From Pseudomonadales bacterium (GTDB lineage: Bacteria > Pseudomonadota > Gammaproteobacteria > Pseudomonadales > Pseudohongiellaceae): a stretch of 64,000 nucleotides of DNA. Location: assembly GCA_024234395.1 (NCBI GenBank), contig JACKOH010000002.1, forward strand, positions 124,001-188,000, in the 5' to 3' direction. The translations under genes and the position numbers were made by a program. Each line of letters opens with the position of its first letter. Position 1 is the stretch's first letter. Of the stretch, positions 38,088 through 45,951 are shown one piece after another. Below the pieces are notes generated by a model that made no database searches, had not been told where the DNA came from, and worked only from the letters and a program-made list of their open reading frames with translations.

Positions 38088-38168
38088 CTCTAACAATACG
38101 ATCAACTACACGCCCTTCGGGCGTCGGACAGCAGCTTCGCTGCTGCCGGTTATCATAAGGCGTTATGT
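38088..38168 (+). repeat. attC site 6
   Basis: Left box CTCTAAC, two hairpins (GCCCTTCGGGC and CAGCAGCTTCGCTGCTG), right end AAGGCGTTATGT. The left box pairs with the cassette start GTTAGAG at 34955. Confidence 0.88.
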
Positions 38169-38238
38169 GCCACTGCAAGAGCGTGCAACATCTGATGGAC
38201 GATCACTCGATTCCCAGAGCACGAGGAGATAAAGAGTA

Positions 38239-39711
38239 ATGCCTACGTTACTTGAAGAAGTGTTTAAAACTGGTGGCGTTCCAACCCTTACCTTTGTAGA
38301 ACCTATTGAATTCAATCAACTGCTTGTCGCGCTTCGTACACCTGGACGGGGGATTGTGATTGAAGGACCCTCTGGAATCGGGAAAACCACATCTGTGTTG
38401 CGCGCCCTGGATGCTTTAGGACTTTCTGAGAAAGCGCTGATTTTGTCGGCTCGTCGACCTGATGACGTCGAAATGATTGTCGAGTTGCCTCAAATGGATG
38501 ATATCGGGACCGTAATCATAGATGACTTTCACAAATTAGAAGATGAATCGAAGAAGGACATAGCCGACTACTTAAAACTCTTAGCAGATCGTGAGGACAA
38601 AAACTCGAAAGTTGTCATTCTGGGAATAAACTTAGCAGGTCGGTCGCTAATTCAATTCGCACCGGATCTAAACAATCGATTAGAGACTATTCGTTTTGAA
38701 GCGAATCCGGACGATAAAATTCTCGAGCTAGTATCGCTCGGCGAGCAAGCGCTGAACATTAGGTTAAATGTGCAAGAAGACATAGCGAGTGGCGCAAATG
38801 GTAGTTTTTACATCGCACAAATGCTCTGTCACCAAATCTGTCTAGATGCCTCCGTGCTCGAGGCAGTAGAAGAACGGATCGATATCGAAGTGAGTTTCGA
38901 AAACTCAAAGGGCAAAGTGTTCGAGCGCCTATCAAATACATTCAAGGATCGTGCAGCTGCGTTTTGCATCGGCCGAAGAATTCGCACGGAGGGACGCGCG
39001 CCTTACTTACACTTACTTAAATGGTTGTCCGAAGCCGATGACTGGAGCCTGTCGATCGATGGGGTCGTTAGAACTTACCCCGAACTCAAAGGCAGTATTA
39101 TTCAAGTTGCAGACAAAGGACACTTGACGCAATTGATAGAATCTAATGAATCAATTCAAAGTGTCCTACATTATGACGAGATCACAAGATTGCTGGCCGT
39201 TGAAGATCCACAGTTTATGTATTATCTACGTTGCATTCCGTGGGGTGCTTTCGCAATCGAGCTTGGCTTCAAGTCGATTGGATTTCAGAACCAGTACGAC
39301 TTTGCTCTCTCGTTTTCTGGTGAGGACCGGCAAATCGCCGAAGCGCTGTTCAATAAGTTTCAAGAGCGCGAGACCCAAATATTTTACGATAAGAATGAAC
39401 AGCATCGGATATTGGCGGAGAATGTTGAAGATTACCTTAGACCGATTTATCAGAGCGAAGCAACCTATGTGATCGTCCTTTTAGGTCCTTCTTATCCGAC
39501 GCGGATTTGGACCAAATTCGAATCCGATAGTTTTAAAGAGAGATTCCATAACGGTGGAGTGATCCCGATTTGGTTTAAGTCCGCGCCATCTGGAATGTTT
39601 GATGAATCGAGGCGAGTAGGTGGAGTATCATTCGACGATTCAGAAGAAATCGAGCCTCAGGCTGAGGAGATCGTTGAGCTCTGCTGCCGGAAGTTACGAG
39701 AAGATCGATAG
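38239..39711 (+). CDS. P-loop ATPase with C-terminal TIR domain (candidate anti-phage protein)
   Basis: 490 aa; GAGGAG precedes the ATG. N-terminal STAND/AAA-like NTPase: Walker A GPSGIGKT (residues 43-50), Walker B VIIDD (92-96), followed by a helical arm region to about 340. The C-terminal TIR domain (about 352-480) opens YDFALSFSGEDRQIAEALF and includes IFYDKNEQHRIL and SYPTRIWTKFESDSF, where the Glu of WTKFE is the expected NAD-hydrolysis residue. The NTPase-then-TIR order is the reverse of the commoner TIR-first proteins. Family knowledge predicts NAD depletion after sensing infection; no separate sensor gene is in the cassette. The cassette runs from GTTATGTG to CACATAAC. Confidence 0.85.
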   Translation: MPTLLEEVFKTGGVPTLTFVEPIEFNQLLVALRTPGRGIVIEGPSGIGKTTSVLRALDALGLSEKALILSARRPDDVEMIVELPQMDDIGTVIIDDFHKLEDESKKDIADYLKLLADREDKNSKVVILGINLAGRSLIQFAPDLNNRLETIRFEANPDDKILELVSLGEQALNIRLNVQEDIASGANGSFYIAQMLCHQICLDASVLEAVEERIDIEVSFENSKGKVFERLSNTFKDRAAAFCIGRRIRTEGRAPYLHLLKWLSEADDWSLSIDGVVRTYPELKGSIIQVADKGHLTQLIESNESIQSVLHYDEITRLLAVEDPQFMYYLRCIPWGAFAIELGFKSIGFQNQYDFALSFSGEDRQIAEALFNKFQERETQIFYDKNEQHRILAENVEDYLRPIYQSEATYVIVLLGPSYPTRIWTKFESDSFKERFHNGGVIPIWFKSAPSGMFDESRRVGGVSFDDSEEIEPQAEEIVELCCRKLREDR

Positions 39712-39723
39712 AGGCGGTTGCAC

Positions 39724-39822
39724 ACATAACATGAAGTTGAAGCAGACGTAGCAACCTGTCACACTCGTTGCATACGCAACGGATGCGCCAGAACGTCCAC
39801 GCTGCTTATCTAGGCGTTAATG
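39724..39822 (+). repeat. attC site 7
   Basis: Left box ACATAAC, complement of the TIR cassette start GTTATGT (38162); central GTTGCATACGCAAC hairpin; right end AGGCGTTAATG. Confidence 0.85.
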
Positions 39823-39891
39823 TCCGCTTCGAAGCCAATTGCGGTCGGATTGAAATGGAGACACGTCATTCTATAGTGTTGAGGTGCCATT

Positions 39892-40290
39892 ATGAGTTTT
39901 TACTTAGTAATAGCTGCAGCGGGGCTAGTCAGTATTGGGAGCAACAATTTTCTCAACAAAGCCGAAGCTTACGCTATAGGGATTTTTGCTGAGGCGCGGG
40001 AAATGGAAGTCAGCTATGAAAATCCGCCCCCTCCAGTTAGTTTCACAGTAGGCCTAGGTAGTATTAAAGGTTGTCAGGTTACAAATGTGTGGATGGACAT
40101 TTTTGACAATGAGGGATTTCCCGTATTAGGTGCATCAATCGAGAGTGTTAGTGGCGCCTACAGATTCTATGTTCCTCAAATGTATTTAAGCTATTCAAGT
40201 TTGATTATTAGTTGTGACCAAGGAGAGAGTAATCACAACCGATTAATAGGTTTGAGTCTGGGAAAGATCTGGAATGACTCTTTACCGTGA
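39892..40290 (+). CDS. hypothetical secreted or membrane-anchored cassette protein
   Basis: 132 aa with GAGGTG upstream. N-terminal hydrophobic stretch FYLVIAAAGLVSIGSNNFL, then a small domain with two Cys (IKGCQVTNVWMDIF and LIISCDQGES), which could form a disulfide outside the cytoplasm. No family recognised. Cassette start GTTAATG; the expected attC is not seen because IS66 copy B lies about 55 bp after the gene. Confidence 0.6.
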   Translation: MSFYLVIAAAGLVSIGSNNFLNKAEAYAIGIFAEAREMEVSYENPPPPVSFTVGLGSIKGCQVTNVWMDIFDNEGFPVLGASIESVSGAYRFYVPQMYLSYSSLIISCDQGESNHNRLIGLSLGKIWNDSLP

Positions 40291-40371
40291 ATTTATTTGC
40301 TAGAGGTCCGCTTTGATGCCGATTTCGGTATTAGGGGAAGCCCTACGTAACCGTCCGGGCATCACACCTTG

Positions 40372-41940
40372 CTATTCCGGTTGCCAGTTATGTGGCAACA
40401 GTTCATTAATGCGACTGGCCTTCTGAGTCGGTAGCCTGGCCATGACATCTTTTAGGTATGTGTAAGGATCAAGCCTGTTCATTCGGGCTGACTGTATCAG
40501 GCTCATCACAGCAGCCGCGCGCTGACCACTGCGCAGCGATCCGGCGAACAGCCAGTTGGAACGCCCCAAGGCCCACGGGCGGATCTGATTCTCGACCCAG
40601 TTGTTGTCGATAGGCACCGCGCCATCATCGAGATACCGGGTCAAGGCACGCCAGCGTTTCAGACTGTAATCAATGGCTCTGGCCGTAGCCGATCCGTCCG
40701 GTACCTTTTGCCGCTGCGCCAGCAGCCAGGCATGGAAGTTCTCCAGCAGTGGGCCGGCCCGTTGTTGTCGCAGTAGGCAACGTTGCCCGTCATCCAACTC
40801 TCTGGCTTGACGCTCGATCTCGTACAACTGACCGATGGTTTCCAGCGCACTGGCCGCCAGGGTGCTCTTGTTGGTTGCGTGCAGCTCAAAGAACTTGCGC
40901 CGGGCATGAGCCAGACAGCCGATTTCGGTGACACCCCGGCCGAAGCCAGCCTTGTAACCACTGTAATCGTCACACACCAGCCTGCCCTGCCAGTCGCCCA
41001 AGAAGGTGCGGGCATGTTCCCCGGCACGGCTGGGCGCAAAGTCATAGACCACTGCCCGGGTCTGGGCATAGGGCGTTGTGCAGTAAGCCCAGATGTAGGC
41101 GCGGTGGGTTTTCTTCTTGCCCGGCGACAGCATTGGCACCGGCGTCTCGTCGGCATGAACCACCGGGTGGCTCAGGATGGTCTCGCGCAAGGCATCCGCC
41201 AGAGGCTGCAAAGCCACACCGCAGCGACCCACCCATTCGGCCAGCGTGGAGCGGGGAATACCCAGCCCGGCACGTTCGAAGATCCATTCCTGACGGTACA
41301 GCGGCAGGTGGTCGGCGTACTTGGCCACCAGCACCTGTGCCAGCAGGCCAGTGGTCGGCAGACCTTTATCGATTACGTGCGCCGGTACCGGTGCCTGCAC
41401 CAGCGTTTCGCAGTCTTTACACACCCACTTACCACGAACATGCCGCTCAACGGTGAACTCACCGGGGGTATAGTCCAGCTTTTCGCTGATGTCCTCGCCA
41501 ATCCGTTGGAGCTGACAGCCACACTGGCAGTGGGTGTTGTCCGGCTCGTGCTCGATCAGCCGGCGTGGCAGCTCCGGTGGCAGGGGTACACGCTTGGGTT
41601 GTTGTTTCGGCCTGGACTGTGAGAGGGAGTCAGCCTGCGCCGCCTCCAGCTCCGCTTCGATGCCGCCCACGTCGGCGTCGACGATGTCTTCCAGGAGAGT
41701 GCGTTGCAGAACGTTCAGTTGTTCACTGTGTTTACCGAAGCGGTGACGTTTGAGTAACGCCATCTCGTGGGTCAGTTTCTTGTTGAGTGTTTCGAGGTAA
41801 CTGACGCGGTGCGTAAGGCTGTCGTTGCGTTCAGTCCGCTGCTGAAGTGTCTTCTCCTGCTCGGCGAGGCGCGAGAACAACGAGGCAGTCAGGGCTCGTA
41901 GTTGCTCGGCATTAAGCTGGCTCACGTCGGGATGTGACAT
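40372..41940 (-). CDS. tnpC: IS66-family transposase TnpC
   Basis: 522 aa, full length. Leucine-zipper N-terminus (RLAEQEKTLQQR ... YLETLNKKLTHEMALLKR), zinc-finger-like region with HCQCGCQ and CKDC, then the IS66 DDE core: VVHADETPVPMLSPGKKK, LVCDDYSGYKAGFGRG, WVENQIRPWALGRSNWLF. Differs from the copy A fragments by a K/R change near the IS3 junction. Confidence 0.95.
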   Translation of the reverse strand: MSHPDVSQLNAEQLRALTASLFSRLAEQEKTLQQRTERNDSLTHRVSYLETLNKKLTHEMALLKRHRFGKHSEQLNVLQRTLLEDIVDADVGGIEAELEAAQADSLSQSRPKQQPKRVPLPPELPRRLIEHEPDNTHCQCGCQLQRIGEDISEKLDYTPGEFTVERHVRGKWVCKDCETLVQAPVPAHVIDKGLPTTGLLAQVLVAKYADHLPLYRQEWIFERAGLGIPRSTLAEWVGRCGVALQPLADALRETILSHPVVHADETPVPMLSPGKKKTHRAYIWAYCTTPYAQTRAVVYDFAPSRAGEHARTFLGDWQGRLVCDDYSGYKAGFGRGVTEIGCLAHARRKFFELHATNKSTLAASALETIGQLYEIERQARELDDGQRCLLRQQRAGPLLENFHAWLLAQRQKVPDGSATARAIDYSLKRWRALTRYLDDGAVPIDNNWVENQIRPWALGRSNWLFAGSLRSGQRAAAVMSLIQSARMNRLDPYTYLKDVMARLPTQKASRINELLPHNWQPE

Positions 41941-41996
41941 GGACCAAGTATGCCACCGATGGTCGGTCAGTGCGACTCAAAGAGGCCCGGCATTCA

Positions 41997-42332
41997 CTAC
42001 AAAGCACGAATGACGCCCGCCTCACCGAGGCGCTGCCACGGCAGCCCCTGAACCAGCGCCTGAAGTTGCTCTTCATCCACAACCAGGTGCTTGCCGCGCC
42101 AGGGTTCGGCCCAGTGGAACTTGCCCCGGTTCAGGCGTCTGGCACACAGCCACAGTCCCAATCCATCATGCACCAGAATCTTTATCCGGTTGGCGCGCTT
42201 GTTGGTAAAAGCATAGGCACAATGGGGCCTGGCACTGCCGAACACCTGAACCACCCGGGCCAGCGCCTTGTCCGGTCCGGCGCGCATATCCAGCGGCTCG
42301 GTGGCCAGCCAGATCTCCTCAATACGGATCAC
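41997..42332 (-). CDS. tnpB: IS66 accessory protein TnpB
   Basis: 111 aa, identical to the copy A protein at 26365-26700. Overlaps tnpA by ATGA. Confidence 0.93.
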   Translation of the reverse strand: MIRIEEIWLATEPLDMRAGPDKALARVVQVFGSARPHCAYAFTNKRANRIKILVHDGLGLWLCARRLNRGKFHWAEPWRGKHLVVDEEQLQALVQGLPWQRLGEAGVIRAL

Positions 42333-42712
42333 TGCAGCAGGTCACGCAGCAGCGCCAGACAACGATCCGACTGAGAGACTGGCCAGCTCACCTTGATCGA
42401 TTGTAGACGGAAGGGAATCTCCAGGCGGACACACTCGTCCACTCCGCCACCTAAACTGGGCCGTGGCGCTTGCGTCGAGTTGACCGGTAGTGCTACAAAA
42501 GCTGGCGTAGTTACCGGCAACGAATTCGCCTTGGTCTGACGAATCCACTTATGGACCAGGTTGGCATTCAGGTCGTGTTCCCTGGCGATCCTTGCAACCG
42601 ACGCACCGGGTTCTTTGCAAGCTGCTAAGATCCTGTGTTTGAAATCCGGGGCAAACCTTCGACGCTTAACAGGTGGAGTGAATACGCTTAACTCGTTCAT
42701 GATGGTGTCCAC
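42329..42712 (-). CDS. tnpA: IS66 accessory protein TnpA
   Basis: 127 aa, identical to the copy A protein at 26697-27080. HTH region ASVARIAREHDLNANLVHKW. Confidence 0.92.
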   Translation of the reverse strand: MDTIMNELSVFTPPVKRRRFAPDFKHRILAACKEPGASVARIAREHDLNANLVHKWIRQTKANSLPVTTPAFVALPVNSTQAPRPSLGGGVDECVRLEIPFRLQSIKVSWPVSQSDRCLALLRDLLQ

Positions 42713-42836
42713 TTAAAAATAGGTGGACACTATCGATAGATCAGGCAGAACTAGCAAGATGGGTTTACCGGACGGTTACAGCCCTACGCTGCGTCCGCTA
42801 TCATGAAAGCCGACGTTCAAGGGTGGCCCGGATTCT

Positions 42837-43012
42837 GGCAGCTTATAAACCCAAAACGGAAGTTAGGGTTTCTAAGCTCTTCGCACGCTTTCCCGGGTAG
42901 ACCCTGTGGATTTCTCAGAATTTCAGTGGGATACTGCCTTTCTAAGATTAGATATGAGGACCCCTCCGTATCCATACGAAAGGGGGACCCCCTCAATATA
43001 TAAATGTTAGGT
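42837..43012 (+). repeat. intercassette element, copy 3
   Basis: Nearly identical to copy 1 (28451-28624), including CAGTGGGATACTGCC and the GAGGACCCC hairpin, ending TATATAAATGTTAGGT, which is the start of the next cassette. Confidence 0.75.
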
Positions 43013-43020
43013 TCACTACG

Positions 43021-43350
43021 ATGCATGGCAAAGCTGTACACCTTTCTTATTTCGGGATATTGCTTCTATTAGGAATAGTACTTGCCATCTATTTTTTTAT
43101 CCTGGGAGAAAATGCTCAAATAAGTGATTTAGTAGTACTTGCGGGCCCAAGTTTGGGGCTCGTACTTATTATGAGAATTGGAGTTTCGGAACTCTGGATC
43201 GCACCAACTGTAATAGGAACAGTATTATGTTGGTGCTTCTGGTACTTAATGCTCAAGTACAAAAGTCAATATTCTATTCTCTACGGCATAGTGGGAGTAA
43301 TCATCTGGCTGTTAACGGGAATTTTTATTATTGGAAGTTTTTATGCTTGA
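43021..43350 (+). CDS. small integral membrane protein, cassette-encoded
   Basis: 109 aa, three to four membrane segments (YFGILLLLGIVLAIYFFIL, VVLAGPSLGLVLIMRI, WIAPTVIGTVLCWCFWYLML, GVIIWLLTGIFIIGSF). No motif recognised. Cassette from GTTAGGT to ACCTAAC. Starts 9 bp after the end of intercassette element copy 3, with no obvious ribosome site. Confidence 0.6.
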   Translation: MHGKAVHLSYFGILLLLGIVLAIYFFILGENAQISDLVVLAGPSLGLVLIMRIGVSELWIAPTVIGTVLCWCFWYLMLKYKSQYSILYGIVGVIIWLLTGIFIIGSFYA

Positions 43351-43356
43351 TAAGGC

Positions 43357-43434
43357 ACCTAACAAGCAAATCAATCGCCGCTTCGCGGCTAAAGGACGCA
43401 GCTGACGCTGCGCCTATTATTGCGGGCGTTACTG
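43357..43434 (+). repeat. attC site 8
   Basis: Left box ACCTAAC, hairpins CCGCTTCGCGG and GCAGCTGACGCTGC, right end GGGCGTTACTG. Confidence 0.88.
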
Positions 43435-43789
43435 CGTCTTGGGAACTGCAGATCAGAGACTCAGTCACCAGTGCAAGTAGTTAGCCGGAGATTCTAAAGT
43501 CCTGGCGCAGAACCGTTGGAACAATGGCCTCGACGAAGGACTGCACTGCGAGCGGAGAGTTCATCGCAGACAAGAGGCGCTGATCATCACAGATCGTTAG
43601 CAAGTCTAGTTGGTTAAGGAATTGAGAGTTACTATTTTGGGGCAGTCAGTAATTGGCAGCAGTAAACGAGGAAGCGAAGTGTCCTTTTCGACGTGGCAAG
43701 GATCGCGCCAAGAGAACCGGGATGGGCCACAGTAACCATTCTTTCAATAAGGGATACGGCGCTGCGCGCCGCACCCATTAACCTCGGCG
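43429..43789 (+). other. gene-less integron cassette, copy 2 (361 bp)
   Basis: Same length and roughly nine-tenths identical to 29292-29652, with matched cassette ends. No credible reading frame. The best-conserved segments are around GATCATCACAGATCG and GAGAACCGGGATGGGCCACAG. Confidence 0.75.
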
Positions 43790-43795
43790 TTATGC
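43730..43795 (+). repeat. attC site 9
   Basis: Left box CAGTAAC, palindrome GGATACGGCGCTGCGCGCCGC, right end GGCGTTATGC. Confidence 0.9.
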
Positions 43796-43842
43796 GGCAT
43801 TTTCATAATCACTGCAAGACGAAATGAAAGGGAGTTCCTCGT

Positions 43843-44214
43843 ATGGCAATGACAAAGCCTCTGAGCAAGGTGTTAGATTTAGAAACTTATACCAATCAAG
43901 ATCGGGTTAGATTTATTGTTGAAAGCGGTAACGGCGATGTAGAGCCGATTTCAGATGCTGTTGAGATACCAATATCGATAGTCCACCGCCTGTATCACCT
44001 CGGCCGAGCCTTTGATGCGCAAGTTGTAAAACTCATAGATCCAACTGCCTCATTTAGGCTAGATTTCTTTAAACTACAATCATTAGTTAGCGAGCTAGAA
44101 TTAGTGCTTAAAATTGTCAATGACCCAGTAACTCAACACTATTTAGGTATGTTGCTACCTGAGCTTAAGAAAGGTATTAAACATCCAGGGTGCTTATTGA
44201 ATGTAAGCAGCTAA
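43843..44214 (+). CDS. hypothetical soluble cassette protein
   Basis: 123 aa with GGGAG upstream of the ATG. Mixed alpha/beta character: VRFIVESGNGDVEPIS, then helical FKLQSLVSELELVLKIVND and a Pro-Gly turn GIKHPGCLLNVSS at the C-terminus. No family recognised. Cassette ends GTTATGCGGC and GCCGCATAAC are exact complements, and the stop lies 8 bp before the attC. Confidence 0.65.
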   Translation: MAMTKPLSKVLDLETYTNQDRVRFIVESGNGDVEPISDAVEIPISIVHRLYHLGRAFDAQVVKLIDPTASFRLDFFKLQSLVSELELVLKIVNDPVTQHYLGMLLPELKKGIKHPGCLLNVSS

Positions 44215-44222
44215 GCGCTGCC

Positions 44223-44282
44223 GCATAACAATAAAATCAAAAAGGAAGCCGCAAGCGGCTCCTATTATTAAGGGCGTTATGT
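44223..44282 (+). repeat. attC site 10
   Basis: Left box GCATAAC, hairpin GAAGCCGCAAGCGGCTCC, right end GGGCGTTATGT. Confidence 0.9.
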
Positions 44283-44302
44283 GCCTATACAGGATTTGAA
44301 CA

Positions 44303-44785
44303 TTGAAATATAACCTGGAATATGGATACGGACTAAAGGCGCTTGTAGAACGCCTGTTCGGACGTGACGCTTGGTTGGATGTAAAGCATTCTACTTCTGT
44401 AAGTAAGTGGAGAAAATACTGCAACAAAATTTTGTCTGCAATTCAATTGGCAGCAAAGTCGAACGTATTGGTTTCAGACGATGATTGGTTTGATGAACTA
44501 GATCATATTGTCGAGCACGGTAGAAAACGTCTTGCATCATCTAAAACAACTGAAGAAATGTTTGCGGCTCTTGCGTCCAGTTTAGGTGAAATATCGTTCC
44601 ATCAATTAGGTAGGTGCCCTAATCACAGCGCCTCCAAGAATGTAACTTTGAGACATTCAAGTAGGTGGAAGTTGAACCAGTTTAGATCTGTCCAGTATGT
44701 GCAATCAAAAACACAGATTCTATTTAAGCAGGCACATAACAATGAGCTCAAAACGGGACGTGGCACTGCGCGCCACGCCCCTTAG
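44303..44785 (+). CDS. hypothetical cassette protein with attC-encoded tail
   Basis: 160 aa from TTG 44303 (AGGA upstream). Soluble, with Trp-rich DDDWFDELDHIVEHGRKRL and a helical LSAIQLAAKSNVL. The reading frame passes the attC left box GCACATAAC without a stop and ends at TAG inside the attC hairpin, so the last ~17 residues (HNNELKTGRGTARHAP) are encoded by the recombination site. The true body ends near KTQILFKQA. No family recognised. Confidence 0.6.
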   Translation: MKYNLEYGYGLKALVERLFGRDAWLDVKHSTSVSKWRKYCNKILSAIQLAAKSNVLVSDDDWFDELDHIVEHGRKRLASSKTTEEMFAALASSLGEISFHQLGRCPNHSASKNVTLRHSSRWKLNQFRSVQYVQSKTQILFKQAHNNELKTGRGTARHAP

Positions 44786-44799
44786 CAAGGGCGTTATTG
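44734..44799 (+). repeat. attC site 11
   Basis: Left box ACATAAC, palindrome GGGACGTGGCACTGCGCGCCACGCCCC in part, right end GGGCGTTATTG. Confidence 0.9.
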
Positions 44800-44826
44800 A
44801 GCATTATCTAGATCAGTGGAGGATCT

Positions 44827-45222
44827 ATGCCTAGAAGGATGACTGCAACCAAGGATGGCACTCGCAAGGCAATGAAAAATGTGTCATTTGAAAGCCAGGT
44901 TGCCGGCTGGCTTATGCAAGATGGCTGGCAGGTTTTCACCCCATTACTTGATAATGGTCATAGCACTGATTTACTTGTTTCCGATGGTCCACATTATTAT
45001 CGGATTCAAGTAAAGACCGTAGAAGCAACCGGCGATAATCATTATATTGAAAATAAGTGGAAGGAGTCATACCTCGATGTAGTCGTGGTTTTTGCCAGAA
45101 ACTCTAATTGGGGATACGTAATGCCGGCTTTTACAAACAACCGGCGGAAGTTAAATTTTGAGGGGCATCAAAAATTTATAAACTCTAAAAATGAGTTCTT
45201 AAAGGCATTCCACAAACTGTGA
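44827..45222 (+). CDS. PD-(D/E)XK nuclease-fold cassette protein
   Basis: 131 aa with a strong GGAGG ribosome site. Nuclease-fold pattern: SFESQVAGWLMQDGWQVFTP (Glu of the first helix), LLDNGHSTDLLVSD (Asp), YYRIQVKTVEA (Q-x-K), then YLDVVVVFA, as in the small PD-(D/E)XK family related to group I intron-associated endonucleases. Likely a DNA nuclease or a repurposed nuclease fold; target unknown. Cassette from GTTATTG to CAATAAC. A defence role fits the company of TIR, DUF2971 and HicAB but is inference. Confidence 0.75.
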   Translation: MPRRMTATKDGTRKAMKNVSFESQVAGWLMQDGWQVFTPLLDNGHSTDLLVSDGPHYYRIQVKTVEATGDNHYIENKWKESYLDVVVVFARNSNWGYVMPAFTNNRRKLNFEGHQKFINSKNEFLKAFHKL

Positions 45223-45229
45223 ACATGCC

Positions 45230-45292
45230 CAATAACAATCAAACCAAAATAGGATGCGGTCTACGCCGCACCTATTGTTAAGGGCGTTACGC
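45230..45292 (+). repeat. attC site 12
   Basis: Left box CAATAAC, hairpin GGATGCGGTCTACGCCGCACC, right end GGGCGTTACGC. Near-identical arms to attC site 1. Confidence 0.9.
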
Positions 45293-45333
45293 AGCAATAG
45301 AAACATTGGAGATGCTTCAAAGATAGGAACATC

Positions 45334-45522
45334 GTGAAGGTAAAGGACTTAATCAAACTTTTAGAAGATGACGGCTGGTCTCTTGACCGTACCAAGGGGA
45401 GTCATCGACAATTTAAACACCCAACCAAGCCAGGCACCGTGACGGTGGCAGGCAAGCCCAGTGTAGAAGTTCCTCCGGGCACGCTGAACGCCATCCTTAA
45501 GCAATCTGGCTTGAAGAATTGA
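45334..45522 (+). CDS. hicA: HicA toxin (mRNA interferase)
   Basis: 62 aa from GTG 45334 with AGGA upstream. Double-stranded-RNA-binding-like fold: VKDLIKLLEDDGWSLDRTKGSHRQFKHP with the catalytic His in GSHRQF, then TVAGKPSVEVPPGTLNAILKQSGL. It cleaves mRNA when not bound by HicB. First gene of a two-gene toxin-antitoxin cassette (GTTACGCAGC to GCTGCGTAAC), 9 bp upstream of hicB. Confidence 0.92.
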   Translation: MKVKDLIKLLEDDGWSLDRTKGSHRQFKHPTKPGTVTVAGKPSVEVPPGTLNAILKQSGLKN

Positions 45523-45531
45523 GGTTTCGTA

Positions 45532-45744
45532 ATGAAATATGCTGTCGTAATTGAGCAAGGCCCGAAAAGCTACGGCGCTCATGTACCAGACTTACCAGGT
45601 TGTATCGCAGCTGGCGAGACGAGAGAAGAAGTTATTTCACTCATTCGAGAAGCTATCGAATTTCACATTGAAGGGCTTAGAGCAAGTGGAGAGGAAGTTC
45701 CTGCTCCGTCCTCTAGCGTCGAGTTCATCGATGTTGCTGCGTAA
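45532..45744 (+). CDS. hicB: HicB antitoxin
   Basis: 70 aa with GAGG upstream of the ATG. Partial RNase H-like HicB fold: YAVVIEQGPKSYGAHVPDLPGCIAAGETREEVISLIREAIEFHIEGL. The short length leaves no room for the usual C-terminal HTH/RHH DNA-binding domain, so it may neutralise HicA without strong autoregulation. The stop TAA falls in the attC left box. Confidence 0.92.
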   Translation: MKYAVVIEQGPKSYGAHVPDLPGCIAAGETREEVISLIREAIEFHIEGLRASGEEVPAPSSSVEFIDVAA

Positions 45745-45855
45745 CAATTAAGTCAAGTGGGGACCGGCTCACTGCGCGTGGTGGGCGAATGGCCTGGCAG
45801 CCATTTTACACGCCCACCATGCTCGCGAACCGGCCCATTACCACGGGCGTTAAAG
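45739..45855 (+). repeat. attC site 13 (long, 117 bp)
   Basis: Left box GCGTAAC complementary to GTTACGC. A large stem (GGGGACCGGC ... GAACCGGCCC and GGTGGGCG ... CGCCCACC) gives an unusually long attC. Right end GGGCGTTAAAG. Confidence 0.85.
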
Positions 45856-45951
45856 TCCGCTATGAAGCCGGTTTCGGTACTAAAGGCAGCATTGGGTAAC
45901 TTCCGCTATTTTTAAAGTCATCCTGAATAGGATCTAGAGTAAAGATTTTTA

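Larger units (their letters stand above)
34982..38093 (+). pseudogene. TIMP-like secreted protein gene split by IS21
   Basis: Two pieces, 34982-35372 and 37990-38093, are separated by an IS21 element and one CATGG duplication. Joined, they give an uninterrupted 164-residue protein: signal peptide (RSLASALVTLLALQPLVGYA), a first Cys in DAEFCGRG, a core VVFSLQVDEIFKGSPESTS, VGDRLLVFSNQGED, then across the junction PMGQCSATRVIEQGF and a C-terminus ending QWHNAL with TAA inside the attC. The pattern of YENVYVALVEKAV, DEIFKG, DRLLVF and CSATR resembles bacterial tissue-inhibitor-of-metalloproteinase/netrin-like secreted proteins, function unknown. The present upstream open frame ends inside the IS with residues VRIPAIVNTDSG, which are IS-derived. 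Confidence 0.85.
40347..42779 (-). mobile_element. IS66-family element, copy B (intact)
   Basis: 2433 bp, same perfect ends as copy A, flanked by the 8-bp target duplication AGCCCTAC (40339-40346 and 42780-42787). tnpA, tnpB and tnpC are all intact. Confidence 0.96.
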
